Part shown: positions 16,270-25,789 of the stretch, piece by piece
How positions within the stretch are numbered: the first letter of the stretch is position 1
Layout of the letters: every line of letters begins with the position of its first letter
Source: Chloroflexota bacterium
GTDB lineage: Bacteria > Chloroflexota > UBA11872 > VXOZ01
Assembly: GCA_012270555.1 (NCBI GenBank)
Contig: JAAXIC010000009.1
Location: forward strand, 1 to 64,000
DNA: 64,000 nucleotides
Reading direction: 5' to 3'
Program-made: the position numbers and the translations under genes
The notes under the pieces: model-generated
Told to the model about the DNA's origin: nothing
Seen by the model: only the letters and a program-made list of their open reading frames with translations
Databases searched by the model: none

Positions 16270-17682
16270 CTATGTTGAATCCGGCACCGGGGTCGGCGGC
16301 GGCTTGGGCGTGAGGTACTCTTCGACAGCGTCGTGAGCGTTCTGCGTTGCTTCCTCAATGGAAACTTGCCCCCGCGCCACGGGCAAGGTGAGCCTGCTGA
16401 AGATCTGCCAGCTCAACACGGTTGAGGTTGCCAGGTGGGAAGGCACACTGTCCACCAAGAGTTCCAGCAATACGTCCCGCGCCACGGGGTCAAGCAGCAA
16501 CGACATGTACTTGCCCGCCGGCTTGTTGATGAAGCCCTGCGCTTCCGTAACGGCCGGCACCAGGCGAATCTGGCCGATGTGATGTCCCAGATGCAGCATG
16601 GTCGCAAAGCCCGCGTCGCCGTTCTGGCTGCCGGCCGGCATCACCAGCGCCTCTTGCAAGCCGAGCGGCACCCCACTGCGGTCTTCTTTCGGAATGACCG
16701 CGGGCATCCGATCCGCTCGCAGGCGACCAAAAAACGGCGTGAATACCATGGCCGTTTGCAGGCGCTGGCCGTTGATGGTGCCGCGCAACGTATTGGAGTC
16801 TACATCTGGGCCATGCGGCATAGCGCCATGGATGCGGCCAATTTCCTGCCAGAAGCGTATGCCGCGTTGCGCGGCCGGCTCCGTGAGCTTGATCGTGCCG
16901 GTATCCAAGTCTACGGCGTCGCCGCCTTCCTGCAAGACGAACGGCAGCCAGCCGGGGATACTCCATTCGGAATATCCCCAAAAGTCAATGTCGGTGTCGC
17001 CGTCTGTGTCTCGCGTCAAGGACTTGGCGGTGAAAATGAAGTCCTCGTGGTTCCATGTGTGCGTGGGTGCGGCTACCTTGAATTCCTCGAACTTGGTGCT
17101 GTTGTACATCACCATGGCCGGCAGCACCGCGAGGGGCACGGCCATGAGCTGGCGCTGGTAGCGGGACAATTGCAGCGCGTTTGCCGCGAAGGACTCGAGC
17201 CGGTCGCTGTCGTCCGTCTGGGCATAGCGGTCAAGCGGAGCGAGGATTTGGTGCGTAAAGGCGCGGGGAAAGTCCAGCGCGGAGTGCATCCAGGCAATAT
17301 CAAGCGGCACGCCGCTCGCGTCGCGCGCCACCACGAATTCCCAGAAAGCATCGCGCCACGACTTGCCGCTCGGCCGCGAGATCTCCACGGCTTCTAGCTG
17401 GGAATGCGGCGTGGGGCCGTCAATCCCCTCCGCGTTCCACGCGGCAATCGCATTATTGGCCTCGGTGGGTATGCCCCCCAAGCGCGCCATGAAGGCAAAG
17501 GTGAGTGTGGCCGGCTCGGCCGCTTGGCTGCCGCTTGCAGAGCGCGGGGCCTCACGGAAGGGAGCATTACCTTCCAGTTCGGGCCTGGAGGGTGCGCGGC
17601 CCGGACCCCCGCCGCAGGCGGCGAGCACTGCTGCCCCACCGCTCAAGACAGCCAGCGTAGCAATGCACTCTCGTCTCGTCAT
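16270..17682 (-). CDS. Extracellular solute-binding lipoprotein (ABC transporter family 1)
   Basis: The 470-residue protein begins MTRRECIATLAVLSGGAAVL, with a twin-arginine start and a lipobox LAAC (Cys at residue 23), so it is probably exported folded and anchored as a lipoprotein. The remainder has the family 1 sugar-binding protein pattern: PLDIAWMHS, YNSTKFEE, WNHEDFIFTAKSLTRD, WGYSEWSIPGWLPFVLQEGG and AQRGIRFWQEI. The ATG at 17682 starts at the signal peptide; an upstream extension of 24 residues lacks one. Its upstream neighbour, 47 bases away, encodes a paralogue. No permease or ATPase gene is in the cluster, so the transporter partner is elsewhere. Confidence 0.85.
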   Translation of the reverse strand: MTRRECIATLAVLSGGAAVLAACGGGPGRAPSRPELEGNAPFREAPRSASGSQAAEPATLTFAFMARLGGIPTEANNAIAAWNAEGIDGPTPHSQLEAVEISRPSGKSWRDAFWEFVVARDASGVPLDIAWMHSALDFPRAFTHQILAPLDRYAQTDDSDRLESFAANALQLSRYQRQLMAVPLAVLPAMVMYNSTKFEEFKVAAPTHTWNHEDFIFTAKSLTRDTDGDTDIDFWGYSEWSIPGWLPFVLQEGGDAVDLDTGTIKLTEPAAQRGIRFWQEIGRIHGAMPHGPDVDSNTLRGTINGQRLQTAMVFTPFFGRLRADRMPAVIPKEDRSGVPLGLQEALVMPAGSQNGDAGFATMLHLGHHIGQIRLVPAVTEAQGFINKPAGKYMSLLLDPVARDVLLELLVDSVPSHLATSTVLSWQIFSRLTLPVARGQVSIEEATQNAHDAVEEYLTPKPPPTPVPDST

Positions 17683-17729
17683 CAAGCCTTTACCGGTCTT
17701 CTCTCTGACTTCGTCCGAACTCTCCGGCG

Positions 17730-19049
17730 CTAGCCAGGCGGTGAACCCAGCCATTCACGCACGACCGCCGCGCCTCTCTCCAAAGCGGCGGCTGCAGTGA
17801 GATTGCCCCTGAGCGCAGGCAGGGCCATGTGCTCGGTCAGGGTCTTCCCTAGTCCACTATACAACGAGAGCGTGGTACCGATACTGTATGAGAGGCTGCG
17901 CAAGACCACGTCCGCGCGATCCAGCCCCAAGGCGAGATCAGCGTGCATGCGATTGGGACGCCGGATGAACTCGATGGCGTTGTTGCGCGGCGGCACGAGC
18001 AACTGTGAGCCGAGTTGCGCGGCCAGTGGCTTGGCAACCGCGTAAGCCGCGTCCAGATCCCCACTCTGCGCGGAAACGCCGACCATGTCGGTAACCACCA
18101 TTGGCACGGACTGCGCCGGCCCATTCGGCGCGCCAACAAAACCATATGTCGGCGTGTACGGTTCCACCGTATGCCAGTTGATGAGATCGAGGCGCAGCGG
18201 CGCGCTGGACGTCCCCTGGCGGCGGCGCATGATAGCGTCCAAGGTTACGCGCGGGCCGCCCTCGAGCGCGCCATGCCGGTGGGCAAGATCCAACCAAAAC
18301 TGCAGCCCGCGCCGGGCTTCAGACTCAGCGAGCGTCGTCTTACCGGTACCGAGGTCGGCCACGCGCCCGCCGGCGCCGACAATGAAGAGCAGCCACGCCG
18401 GAACTGACGTGGTGCCGAATCCCCACATAGTATTGCCGTTGGCGGTATGAGTCAGCGTCGCAGCCATGGCGGCAAATTCATCCCATGACCAACTCGACAG
18501 CGGCGGCGGCACCTCACGTGCAGCCAGAACCTCAGCATCGTAACGCACCGCGAGAACGCCGAGCGCCGCCGGGAGCGCCATCTGCTGCCCCCAATACTGC
18601 AGGGCGTGTAAGGACTCGGGGTGGTACCCCTTCAGCGTGTTGTCGGAATCGTTGTCGAGAAAGGGATTCAGGGGACGCAGCAAGTCGCTGCGCAGGATTT
18701 CGGGCAAGTCATCGTGCAGACTAAACCAGACAACATCAGGAGCTTCACCGGCCGCAATGCGCTGGCGCACGCCAGTTACAAAAGAGCGTCCGGGCGTGGA
18801 GACAATCTTCTGAATCTCCCGGATATTGGGCATGCCGCTGCGCGCGCCGGGCGCCAAACCGTAGCGAACGATTGGCAGCGCTTTTTCGAGGACAGCGTCC
18901 GTCCTATCGCCGGCTCGCACCGCAATCGTGACGGTAACGTCCTCAGGCACCGGCGTCGGCACATCGGGAGCGCCGCGCTTTCCGCAAGCAACCAGCAGGG
19001 CACTGCCCATGCCTACAGCCCCAGACCGCATTAGTTGCCGTCGTGTCAT
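17730..19049 (-). CDS. Extracellular solute-binding lipoprotein, paralogue of the next gene
   Basis: This 439-residue protein starts MTRRQLMRSGAVGMGSALLV followed by AC, a twin-arginine lipoprotein signal (Cys at residue 22). It aligns by eye with the protein at 16270-17682: PDVVWFSLHDDLPE, VRYDAEVL, WSWDEFAAMAATL, WGFGTTSVPAWLLFIVGAGG and ARRGLQFWLDLAHRHGAL occupy the same order. Family 1 solute-binding proteins deliver sugars or related solutes to an ABC permease. The ATG at 19049 is preferred to an in-frame GTG 12 bases upstream. The pair looks like a tandem duplication that has diverged, perhaps for two related ligands. Confidence 0.82.
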   Translation of the reverse strand: MTRRQLMRSGAVGMGSALLVACGKRGAPDVPTPVPEDVTVTIAVRAGDRTDAVLEKALPIVRYGLAPGARSGMPNIREIQKIVSTPGRSFVTGVRQRIAAGEAPDVVWFSLHDDLPEILRSDLLRPLNPFLDNDSDNTLKGYHPESLHALQYWGQQMALPAALGVLAVRYDAEVLAAREVPPPLSSWSWDEFAAMAATLTHTANGNTMWGFGTTSVPAWLLFIVGAGGRVADLGTGKTTLAESEARRGLQFWLDLAHRHGALEGGPRVTLDAIMRRRQGTSSAPLRLDLINWHTVEPYTPTYGFVGAPNGPAQSVPMVVTDMVGVSAQSGDLDAAYAVAKPLAAQLGSQLLVPPRNNAIEFIRRPNRMHADLALGLDRADVVLRSLSYSIGTTLSLYSGLGKTLTEHMALPALRGNLTAAAALERGAAVVREWLGSPPG

Positions 19050-19141
19050 GCTCGTACCCACCGCAAAGAGCTGCTATGACGCCATTATACTACACCCCGC
19101 ACGCGCAAAAGATGTCAATCGTCCGAAAAATCAGATCCCGT

Positions 19142-19804
19142 CTACTTGCGCAGCGCGTACTTCACGAGTGTCCAGAGCGCGTGTGGGCCATCAGTCCACG
19201 GATTGAGCTTGCGCTCTCTGCGCGGCGTGTAGGCAATCGGCACTTCGACGATGCGATACCCTAGCTTCAGAATTTTCGCCGTAATCTCAGGCTCGATCTC
19301 AAATCCCGATGCCTCGATCGTGAACTGATCGACAACCTCTTTGGCCATCATTTTGTAGCAGGTCTCCATGTCGTGCAACGAGACACGAAACAGAATCCGA
19401 GTCACCAGGGTAAGAAACACATTACCGAGACGCCGGATCAACTCTTGGTGGTGCAAGGAGCGCACGCCGTAGACGACTTTGCTCTCGCCACGTTCGATAG
19501 GTTCCAGCAGCGCCACGAAGTCCGCCGGATCATATTCCAAATCAGCGTCCTGGATGACGACCACGTCACCCGTCGCCGCTGCCAACGCCGTGCGGATTGC
19601 CGCGCCCTTTCCTTGATTCTCCGGGTGAAAGATTGTGCGGTATTGCTCTCCCTCCAAGGACTGCAGCACCGCGGTCGTGCCGTCCGAGGAACCGTCGTCG
19701 ACGACGATTATCTCTTTCTCCAAGGGGACTGACGCGACGCGCTCCAGCACGGCACGTACTGTCTCGCGCTCATTGTAGACGGGAATCAAAACGGAGAGCT
19801 TCAT
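19142..19804 (-). CDS. Family 2 glycosyltransferase (polyprenyl-phosphate sugar transferase-like)
   Basis: The 220-residue GT-A protein opens MKLSVLIPVYNERETVRAVL and contains VDDGSSDGT, FHPENQGKGAAIRTAL and the DADLEYDP metal-binding motif (DxD-type), then QxxRxG-like and HDMETCYKMM segments. This matches the dolichol/undecaprenyl-phosphate mannose synthase subgroup. No C-terminal membrane segments are present, so it is probably peripheral. It could supply lipid-linked sugar donors to GT-C type enzymes such as the candidate at 7440 (inference). Confidence 0.88.
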   Translation of the reverse strand: MKLSVLIPVYNERETVRAVLERVASVPLEKEIIVVDDGSSDGTTAVLQSLEGEQYRTIFHPENQGKGAAIRTALAAATGDVVVIQDADLEYDPADFVALLEPIERGESKVVYGVRSLHHQELIRRLGNVFLTLVTRILFRVSLHDMETCYKMMAKEVVDQFTIEASGFEIEPEITAKILKLGYRIVEVPIAYTPRRERKLNPWTDGPHALWTLVKYALRK

Positions 19805-20092
19805 AGGGGCCGCAATGCTAGTCGAACGGTGAGAAGAACGCTACTGCTAAGCGTGTCGTCGTATCCACGAGGCGCGATGCGGGGCACTTGCAAGCAGTGA
19901 GAACGCTGTTCCGGCCGGTGTTGAAATGGTTGGTTTAGGGGCGCACCTACTATATCATTGGGTCTGTGACTTAGTAAATGCCTTCGTTAGTGCTGCCTGA
20001 CAAACGTCAAGCCGCTCGGAGCGAGATTCAGAAGCAAACCACGTTTATGCGATACCGCAATCCCTACCAGAGACCACGCCAAGGAGCATATC

Positions 20093-21805
20093 ATGACCAC
20101 CTCGCCGTACGCCGTCACAATGGAACGCAATGTCGCCGCGCCCATGCGCGACGGCGTCATCCTCCGTGCGGATATCTACCGTCCCCAGGCAGAGGGACCG
20201 TTTCCGGTCATACTTACACGCACGCCGTACAACAAGAGTTCGCTGGACGGCAGCCCGTCACCTACCTACGAGACGTTGGCCGCGGCGGGCTATCTCGTTG
20301 TGGCGCAAGACGTGCGGGGCCGCTATGCGTCGGAAGGCGAGTTCACACCGCTCTTCGCCTTTGGCTACCCGGACATCGAGGATGGCTACGATTCGGTAGA
20401 ATGGTGCGCGCAACTGGCGGATTCCACAGGCGACGTGGGTATATTCGGCAATTCTTACGGCGGCTTTACGTCCTATTGCGCCGCCTTCAGCGCGGCCCCC
20501 AGTCTCCGCTGCGTTTTTGCGGAAGGCATGACTCAACGCCTAACGGACTTCGAACCGCACTTTCGCCCCGGCCGGCGTTTCGCCTGGTCGATGTGCACCA
20601 TTGCGCCAGACATTCGTCTCAAGCAGGGTCTTGGCGAACCGCACACCAAAGAATTAGCCGATCAGCTCTGGGAACGGGAGCGGCACAAGTGGCTGTGGTA
20701 CCTTCCCCGCAAAGATATACCTGACGAGCTGTTTGGTGGCCCCGTGCAGGCCGAGTATTATCGCGTGCTCATGACCGAAGCCGGTGTCGACACATTTCAA
20801 TGGCAAGACCGTTACCCAGACGTCCGTGTACCAGTGATGCACCGCGCCGGCTGGTACGATCGCTTTGTGCGCGCCATCGATGGTTACACCCTGATGGCGC
20901 AGCAGGCCGCCACCCCGGCAGCGCGCGCCGGCCAACGCGTCATGATCGGTCCGTGGGGACACACGAGCGCGCTGAACGTCTACGAAGGCGAACTGGACTT
21001 TGGCGCAGCCGGTCTCGTGGAGCAGACCGATCTTCTGCTCCGCTGGTTCGATTACTGGCTCAAGGGCCGCGCTACCGGCATCATGAATGAAGGGCCGATC
21101 AGGCTCTACATCCTTGGCGCCAACGTCTGGCGTAATGAGAACGAATGGCCGTTGGCGCGCACCCAATACACCGACTACCATTTCCACAGCGACGGCAATG
21201 CGCAGACGCCCCGCGGCGACGGTTTTCTTTGTACGGACCTCCCTGGTGAGGAAACTCCCGATCAGTTTGTATACGATCCCCGGGATCCGGTGCCTTCCGT
21301 CCACTTGATGCACGACCAGGACGGCGTCTTCGATCAAAGCGTGCTGGACTCGCGCAAAGACGTATTGGTCTATCGGGCCGAGCCCTTGACAGAACCGCTG
21401 GAGGTGACGGGCGAACCGATCGTGCACCTCTACGCAGCCTCCAGCGCCGTCGATACTGACTTTACGGCCAAGCTGGTAGACGTGCATCCCAACGGCTTCG
21501 CGCAAAACCTCAGTTACGGTGTCGTCCGCGCCCGCTACCGCAATGGCTACGAATCACCGCAACTGCTTACGCCAGGACACGTGTACGAGTTCACGATCGC
21601 CCTGAACCCAATCGCCAATGTCTTTCAGCCCGGGCACCGCCTGCGCCTCGACATTTCCAGCAGCGACTTTCCCAATTGGGACCGCAATCTCAACACCGGC
21701 AGCGATGGCTACTCTGATGCGACGATGGTCAGCGCTCGCCAGACTGTGCTCCACGATGCCGCTCACGCCTCGCGTATTACTCTGCCGGTGATACCTAGAG
21801 ATTGA
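20093..21805 (+). CDS. CocE/NonD family hydrolase (X-Pro dipeptidyl-peptidase S15-like)
   Basis: This 570-residue serine hydrolase has an alpha/beta-hydrolase domain with the nucleophile elbow GIFGNSYGGF (Ser in GNSYGG), a DVRGRYASEGEF segment typical of the family, MIGPWGHTSALN carrying the probable catalytic His, and a C-terminal jelly-roll domain (VTGEPIVHLYAASSAVDTDF, HRLRLDISSSDFPNWDRN). CocE-type enzymes cleave esters or amides; substrates vary widely. No signal peptide is visible. AAGGAG precedes the ATG. The toxin-antitoxin pair downstream is on the opposite strand. Confidence 0.88.
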   Translation: MTTSPYAVTMERNVAAPMRDGVILRADIYRPQAEGPFPVILTRTPYNKSSLDGSPSPTYETLAAAGYLVVAQDVRGRYASEGEFTPLFAFGYPDIEDGYDSVEWCAQLADSTGDVGIFGNSYGGFTSYCAAFSAAPSLRCVFAEGMTQRLTDFEPHFRPGRRFAWSMCTIAPDIRLKQGLGEPHTKELADQLWERERHKWLWYLPRKDIPDELFGGPVQAEYYRVLMTEAGVDTFQWQDRYPDVRVPVMHRAGWYDRFVRAIDGYTLMAQQAATPAARAGQRVMIGPWGHTSALNVYEGELDFGAAGLVEQTDLLLRWFDYWLKGRATGIMNEGPIRLYILGANVWRNENEWPLARTQYTDYHFHSDGNAQTPRGDGFLCTDLPGEETPDQFVYDPRDPVPSVHLMHDQDGVFDQSVLDSRKDVLVYRAEPLTEPLEVTGEPIVHLYAASSAVDTDFTAKLVDVHPNGFAQNLSYGVVRARYRNGYESPQLLTPGHVYEFTIALNPIANVFQPGHRLRLDISSSDFPNWDRNLNTGSDGYSDATMVSARQTVLHDAAHASRITLPVIPRD

Positions 21806-21941
21806 GAGATGAGAGTTTGTCTCATTGGGCGCGGGACTGAGACCTGCACTACCCAATGGCTTGGGCATTCGCGCCAAGGCCATAGGGCGTGCATACAACT
21901 AAGACAAGTCGTAAGCCGACGCCATTCTGACTCCCAGCAAC

Positions 21942-22346
21942 TCACTTCGGCGCGATTCTGATTACGCCCTCTACTTTGTCAAAGTCAGAATCCCAACTAT
22001 TAATCTCTGTAATCCCACGGACTTTCATGTGTACAACTGTGTAGGCGTCGGCAAAAGAGATGCCGTGCTGTACAAAGACATTAAGCGCTTCCAGGCATTG
22101 TCGCTTCTCTGCAAACCGGATTCCAGGCAGGGAGACAATGGCACCAACCATCGACCCTATCCTCTCTCTGGATACCCCATAGGTGCGTTGGAGAATAAAC
22201 ACGGTTTCGAATACAACCAACGGCGAGGTGACAACCTTTTCCTCTCCCCGCTCGACTTTCGCCAGCAGGCGCCGCGCGGCCTCTGCCATCTCCAAGTCAT
22301 CACCCGTGAAGTAGCGCAGAAGGATATTGGTGTCAAGAAAGCGCAT
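21942..22346 (-). CDS. PIN-domain toxin, VapC-type
   Basis: This 134-residue PIN-domain ribonuclease carries the full set of acidic residues: Asp in MRFLDTNILLRYF (residue 5), Glu in VVFETVFIL, Asp in ISFADAYTVVH, and Asp in NSWDSDFDKVEG. VapC toxins cut tRNA or rRNA when the antitoxin is degraded. The ATG at 22346 overlaps the antitoxin end by 14 bases and has AAGGTG six bases upstream, so translation is coupled. The acidic tetrad looks intact, so the toxin should be active. Confidence 0.88.
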   Translation of the reverse strand: MRFLDTNILLRYFTGDDLEMAEAARRLLAKVERGEEKVVTSPLVVFETVFILQRTYGVSRERIGSMVGAIVSLPGIRFAEKRQCLEALNVFVQHGISFADAYTVVHMKVRGITEINSWDSDFDKVEGVIRIAPK

Positions 22347-22614
22347 CGTCTTCACCTTGCCGGTCAGACTCTGCTTCTTTCGCCACTCCCTCTTCGAATG
22401 CAGCACGTTCTTCACGCCAAGTTAGAGCCTTTCGCGAACTTGCTACGGCGCCAAAGTAGCGATCCACCCGTGATGCGACCGGCAACAAGCGAACCCCGTC
22501 CGGTGTAAATTCAAACCGCACGAGGTCTCGTGGCTTGATGCCAAGCTCCTTTCGTATCTCAGCCGGCACGGTTACTTGGCCTTTCTGCGTTACGCGCGTT
22601 TCGTATACTCGCAT
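22333..22614 (-). CDS. AbrB/SpoVT-type antitoxin, VapB-like
   Basis: The 93-residue protein has a swapped-hairpin AbrB DNA-binding domain at the N-terminus (MRVYETRVTQKGQVTVPAEI followed by RKELGIKPRDLVRFEF). An acidic, Arg-containing tail (about 50-93) probably wraps the toxin. It would neutralise the PIN toxin and, with it, repress the operon. Upstream lie repeated TAATACT/GTATTACT words forming an inverted repeat (see 22651-22676). The pair lies between the CocE gene and alaS. Confidence 0.87.
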   Translation of the reverse strand: MRVYETRVTQKGQVTVPAEIRKELGIKPRDLVRFEFTPDGVRLLPVASRVDRYFGAVASSRKALTWREERAAFEEGVAKEAESDRQGEDDALS

Positions 22615-22650
22615 GGTAATACTCCAACACTTATTACTGCGCTTTCCTTA

Positions 22651-22676
22651 AGTAATACTATATTAAGTGTATTACT
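22651..22676. promoter_or_regulatory. Inverted repeat upstream of the toxin-antitoxin pair, candidate operator
   Basis: AGTAATAC (22651-22658) and GTATTACT (22669-22676) are perfect inverted arms 10 bases apart, 37 bases upstream of the antitoxin start. Related TATTACT/TAATACT words occur at 22631-22638 and near 22617. This spacing suits dimeric AbrB-type antitoxin binding. The site also lies about 130 bases before alaS. Confidence 0.5.
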
Positions 22677-22804
22677 TCTGCAATAGTAAGGCACTCGAGT
22701 TGCCTCTGCCGAATCCCGCCGCATTCGCTACAATAGACGTTACTAGCTATACTTCGCGCTGTTGAAAGACACAACCCAAACCGATCGCGAGGCATTGATA
22801 CACC

Positions 22805-25462
22805 GTGCGCACTGACGAAATCCGCCAACGCTTCCTCGACTATTTCGCCGAAAAGAACCATCTTGTCATGCCGGGCTCCTCCCTCATTCCCCAGGGCGAT
22901 CCCAGCGTCCTGCTCACCAGCGCCGGCATGCAGCAGTTCAAGGACTATTACCTCGGCCTCGCCGACCCACCGCGGCCGCGCATTGCCACCGTGCAGAAGT
23001 GCCTGCGCACCGACGACATCGACGAAGTAGGCGACCAGTCACACCTCACCTTCTTTGAGATGCTGGGGAACTTTGCCTTTGGCGACTACTTCAAGGAAGA
23101 CGCCATCGCCTTCGCGTGGGAACTCGTGACCGAGCGCTTTCCCTTCGCCAAGGAGCAAGTGTGGGCAACCGTATTCGGTGGCCAGGACGACCTCGCCCCC
23201 GATGAAGATGCCGAGCGAGCCTGGCTGGCCGTCGGTGTGCCGCCGGAACGGATCGTGCGTTACCCTGGCTGGATAGAGAACTGGTGGGGCCCCACCGGTG
23301 ATTCCGGTCCCTGCGGGCCGTGCTCGGAGATACACCTCGAGCTGGCTCCGAATACCGACGGGCATGACTGTCTCGGCCCGGCTTGCCCCTGCGGCCGCTT
23401 TCTCGAAATCTGGAATCTCGTCTTCAATCAGTACTACTCGTCCGTCAGCCTCAGCCGGATTGATGCCGACGCGCTGACACCCCTGGACCGCGCGGGAGTG
23501 GACACCGGGGCCGGACTGGAGCGCTGGGCGGTCGCGCTGCAGGGCGTAGCCACGATCTTTGAGACCGACCTCTTTCAGCCTGTCGTGCAACAGGCGGCGG
23601 AATTGCTCGGCTGCACCTACGGCGAAAGCAACGAGCAAGACATCGGCATTCGCATCATCTGCGAGCATACCCGGTCAGCGGTCTTTCTTATTGGCGACGG
23701 CGTCTTGCCGGGTAACGCGGAGCGCAGCTACGTCGTGCGGCGTCTGATCCGCCGCGCTATGCGCCACGCCTATCTGCTTGGCCGTCGCGAACCGCTGCTG
23801 GCCGGTCTTGGCGAGACCGTCATAGCGTGCATGGGCGCCGCCTATCCGGACTTGCGCTCCCGAGAAGACTTCATTCTCCGCACCATTACCCAAGAAGAAG
23901 AGGGCTTCTTGCGCAACATCAGCCAAGGTCTGCCCATTCTCAACACCATGCTGGAAAACGTAGCCCATACCGGCAGTGCGGCCCTTGCCGGGGCGGACGC
24001 CTTTCTGCTCCACGATTCGTACGGCTTCCCCATCGAGCTCACACGAGAAGTTGCCGGCAACCGCGGCATTACCGTGGACGAGGAGGAGTATCAAGCGGCC
24101 CTCCGGGAGCAGCAGGAGCGCAGCCGGCAAAGCGCGCAGTTCGAGATCGTGCAGAACCTGCCGGTCGACTTTGCCGGCGTGGCGTTCACTGGATACGAAT
24201 CAACCAGCGATTTCGGCACGGTTGTCGGCATTCAGCAGGGAGATGAGCGCACTGGTAGGCTGGAAGCCGGTGAAGAGGGGCTGGTCGTGCTCGACCGCAC
24301 GCCATTCTATGCGGAAGGCGGCGGCCAGGTAGGTGATACCGGGCGCATTGAGAGCGCGGACGGTGTCTTTCAGGTGGAGAACACCTATTCGCCGCAGCCC
24401 GGCCTTGTCATTCATCAGGGGAAGGTCGTGACAGGCGCGCTTGTAACCGACACCTCCGTGACGGCTACCGTAGACGCCGAACGCAGGGCGAATACGGCGC
24501 GCAACCACACGGCGACCCACCTCTTGCACGCGGCCCTGCGCGGCCTGCTCGGCGAGCATGTGCAGCAGTCCGGTTCTTTGGTGGCCCCCGATCACTTGCG
24601 TTTCGACTTTGCTCACCCTGAGGCACTCACGCGCGCGGAAGTCGACAAGGTTGAGCAGAGCGTGAACGCGCACATTCAAGCCAACGTGCCGACAGAAGTG
24701 GACCATCTCGAAACCTCGGAGGCAGTAGCCGCCGGCGCATTAGCCCTCTTTGGTGAAAAGTACGGCGAGACGGTACGCGTCCTCAGTATTGGTGATGTAA
24801 GCAAAGAACTCTGCGGTGGCACGCACGTCTCCGCTACCGGTACCATTGGGCTTTTCGTCATTCGGAGTGAGTCGAGTATTGGGGCAGGATTACGCCGCAT
24901 CGAGGCGCTCACCGGCCCCACCGCGATTCGCCACATGCAGCAGCAGAACGCGCTGTTACTCGATCTCTCCAACGCGCTGGAAACGCCGCCCCAGGAGCTT
25001 GTGCACCGCACCGCCGCTCTGCGCGAGGAGATTGCTCAACAGCGGCGGCAGATTACGCGTTTGGAGCGCGGACAGGCGGGGCAACAGGTGGAGAAACTCA
25101 TCGGCACTGCCGAGGAAGTCAACGACGTGAGACTCGTGGTTGGCAGTGTAGACGTTCCCAACGTGGAGACCTTCCGCGAGTTGGGCGACAGAATCAAAGA
25201 CCGGCTCGGTGACTCCGGCGCATTGTTGCTCGGCACCATCCTCAACGACCGTCCCCAGTTCCTCATCATGACAACCAAGGGCTTGTCAAAACAAGGCGTC
25301 CATGCCGGCAACCTCGTGCGCGAGGTCGGCAAAGTGGCTGGTGGTGGCGGCGGCGGCAGTCCGGAAACCGCCCAAGCCGGCGGCCGGGACGCCGCCAAAC
25401 TTCAGGAAGCCTTGGACAGCGGCGCAGAGCTTTTGAAGAGCACCCTGGCAAGCGCAGACTAG
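22805..25462 (+). CDS. alaS: Alanine--tRNA ligase
   Basis: The 885-residue enzyme is of normal length and has the expected domain order: the class II catalytic core from the N-terminus (RQRFLDYFAEKNHLVMPGSS, LLTSAGMQQFKDYYLG), a helical tRNA-recognition region, the editing domain with zinc ligands (HTATHLLHAALR and CGGTHVSATG, about residues 565-680), and a C-terminal coiled-coil plus Gly-rich segment (GGGGGGSPETAQAGGRDAAKL). It starts with GTG at 22805, matching the family N-terminus. The 327 bases after it contain no gene. Confidence 0.96.
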   Translation: MRTDEIRQRFLDYFAEKNHLVMPGSSLIPQGDPSVLLTSAGMQQFKDYYLGLADPPRPRIATVQKCLRTDDIDEVGDQSHLTFFEMLGNFAFGDYFKEDAIAFAWELVTERFPFAKEQVWATVFGGQDDLAPDEDAERAWLAVGVPPERIVRYPGWIENWWGPTGDSGPCGPCSEIHLELAPNTDGHDCLGPACPCGRFLEIWNLVFNQYYSSVSLSRIDADALTPLDRAGVDTGAGLERWAVALQGVATIFETDLFQPVVQQAAELLGCTYGESNEQDIGIRIICEHTRSAVFLIGDGVLPGNAERSYVVRRLIRRAMRHAYLLGRREPLLAGLGETVIACMGAAYPDLRSREDFILRTITQEEEGFLRNISQGLPILNTMLENVAHTGSAALAGADAFLLHDSYGFPIELTREVAGNRGITVDEEEYQAALREQQERSRQSAQFEIVQNLPVDFAGVAFTGYESTSDFGTVVGIQQGDERTGRLEAGEEGLVVLDRTPFYAEGGGQVGDTGRIESADGVFQVENTYSPQPGLVIHQGKVVTGALVTDTSVTATVDAERRANTARNHTATHLLHAALRGLLGEHVQQSGSLVAPDHLRFDFAHPEALTRAEVDKVEQSVNAHIQANVPTEVDHLETSEAVAAGALALFGEKYGETVRVLSIGDVSKELCGGTHVSATGTIGLFVIRSESSIGAGLRRIEALTGPTAIRHMQQQNALLLDLSNALETPPQELVHRTAALREEIAQQRRQITRLERGQAGQQVEKLIGTAEEVNDVRLVVGSVDVPNVETFRELGDRIKDRLGDSGALLLGTILNDRPQFLIMTTKGLSKQGVHAGNLVREVGKVAGGGGGGSPETAQAGGRDAAKLQEALDSGAELLKSTLASAD

Positions 25463-25789
25463 GAGGCTTCAGGTTAATCGTCGACACATTGTCCTGCGCA
25501 CAAAGCGGCGTTCACATCTAGAGTGATTTTGAACGAAGCGTCGAACTATGTTCGCGGAATCTAAGGTCCCTAATCTACGCGTTCTCACGGTCTCAGCATT
25601 CTAAGAATTCCCACTCCGAGAGACACTGCGCTGCGCTGCAATCCAAAAGACATTCAGCGCAGTTCCGAAGCGCTGTGGAGTTTAGAACCACTAGACCCGC
25701 TAATGACTTTCCTTGTCAAATCCTGTCAGTTTCAGGCATCGTATAGAGTGAGTTGAACGAAGAGCATTCCATATTCAAGGAGTAACGGC
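25463..25789. other. Non-coding gap between alaS and the DegT gene
   Basis: These 327 bases hold no convincing open frame, repeat or RNA fold. A few AT-rich words (for example CGTATAGAG near 25740) could be part of the promoter for the DegT-family gene, but I see no well-spaced -35/-10 pair. Confidence 0.4.

Noticed and set aside
20654-21505. A 283-residue open frame on the - strand
   Set aside because: It is antisense to the CocE hydrolase, whose catalytic motifs are intact in the other strand.
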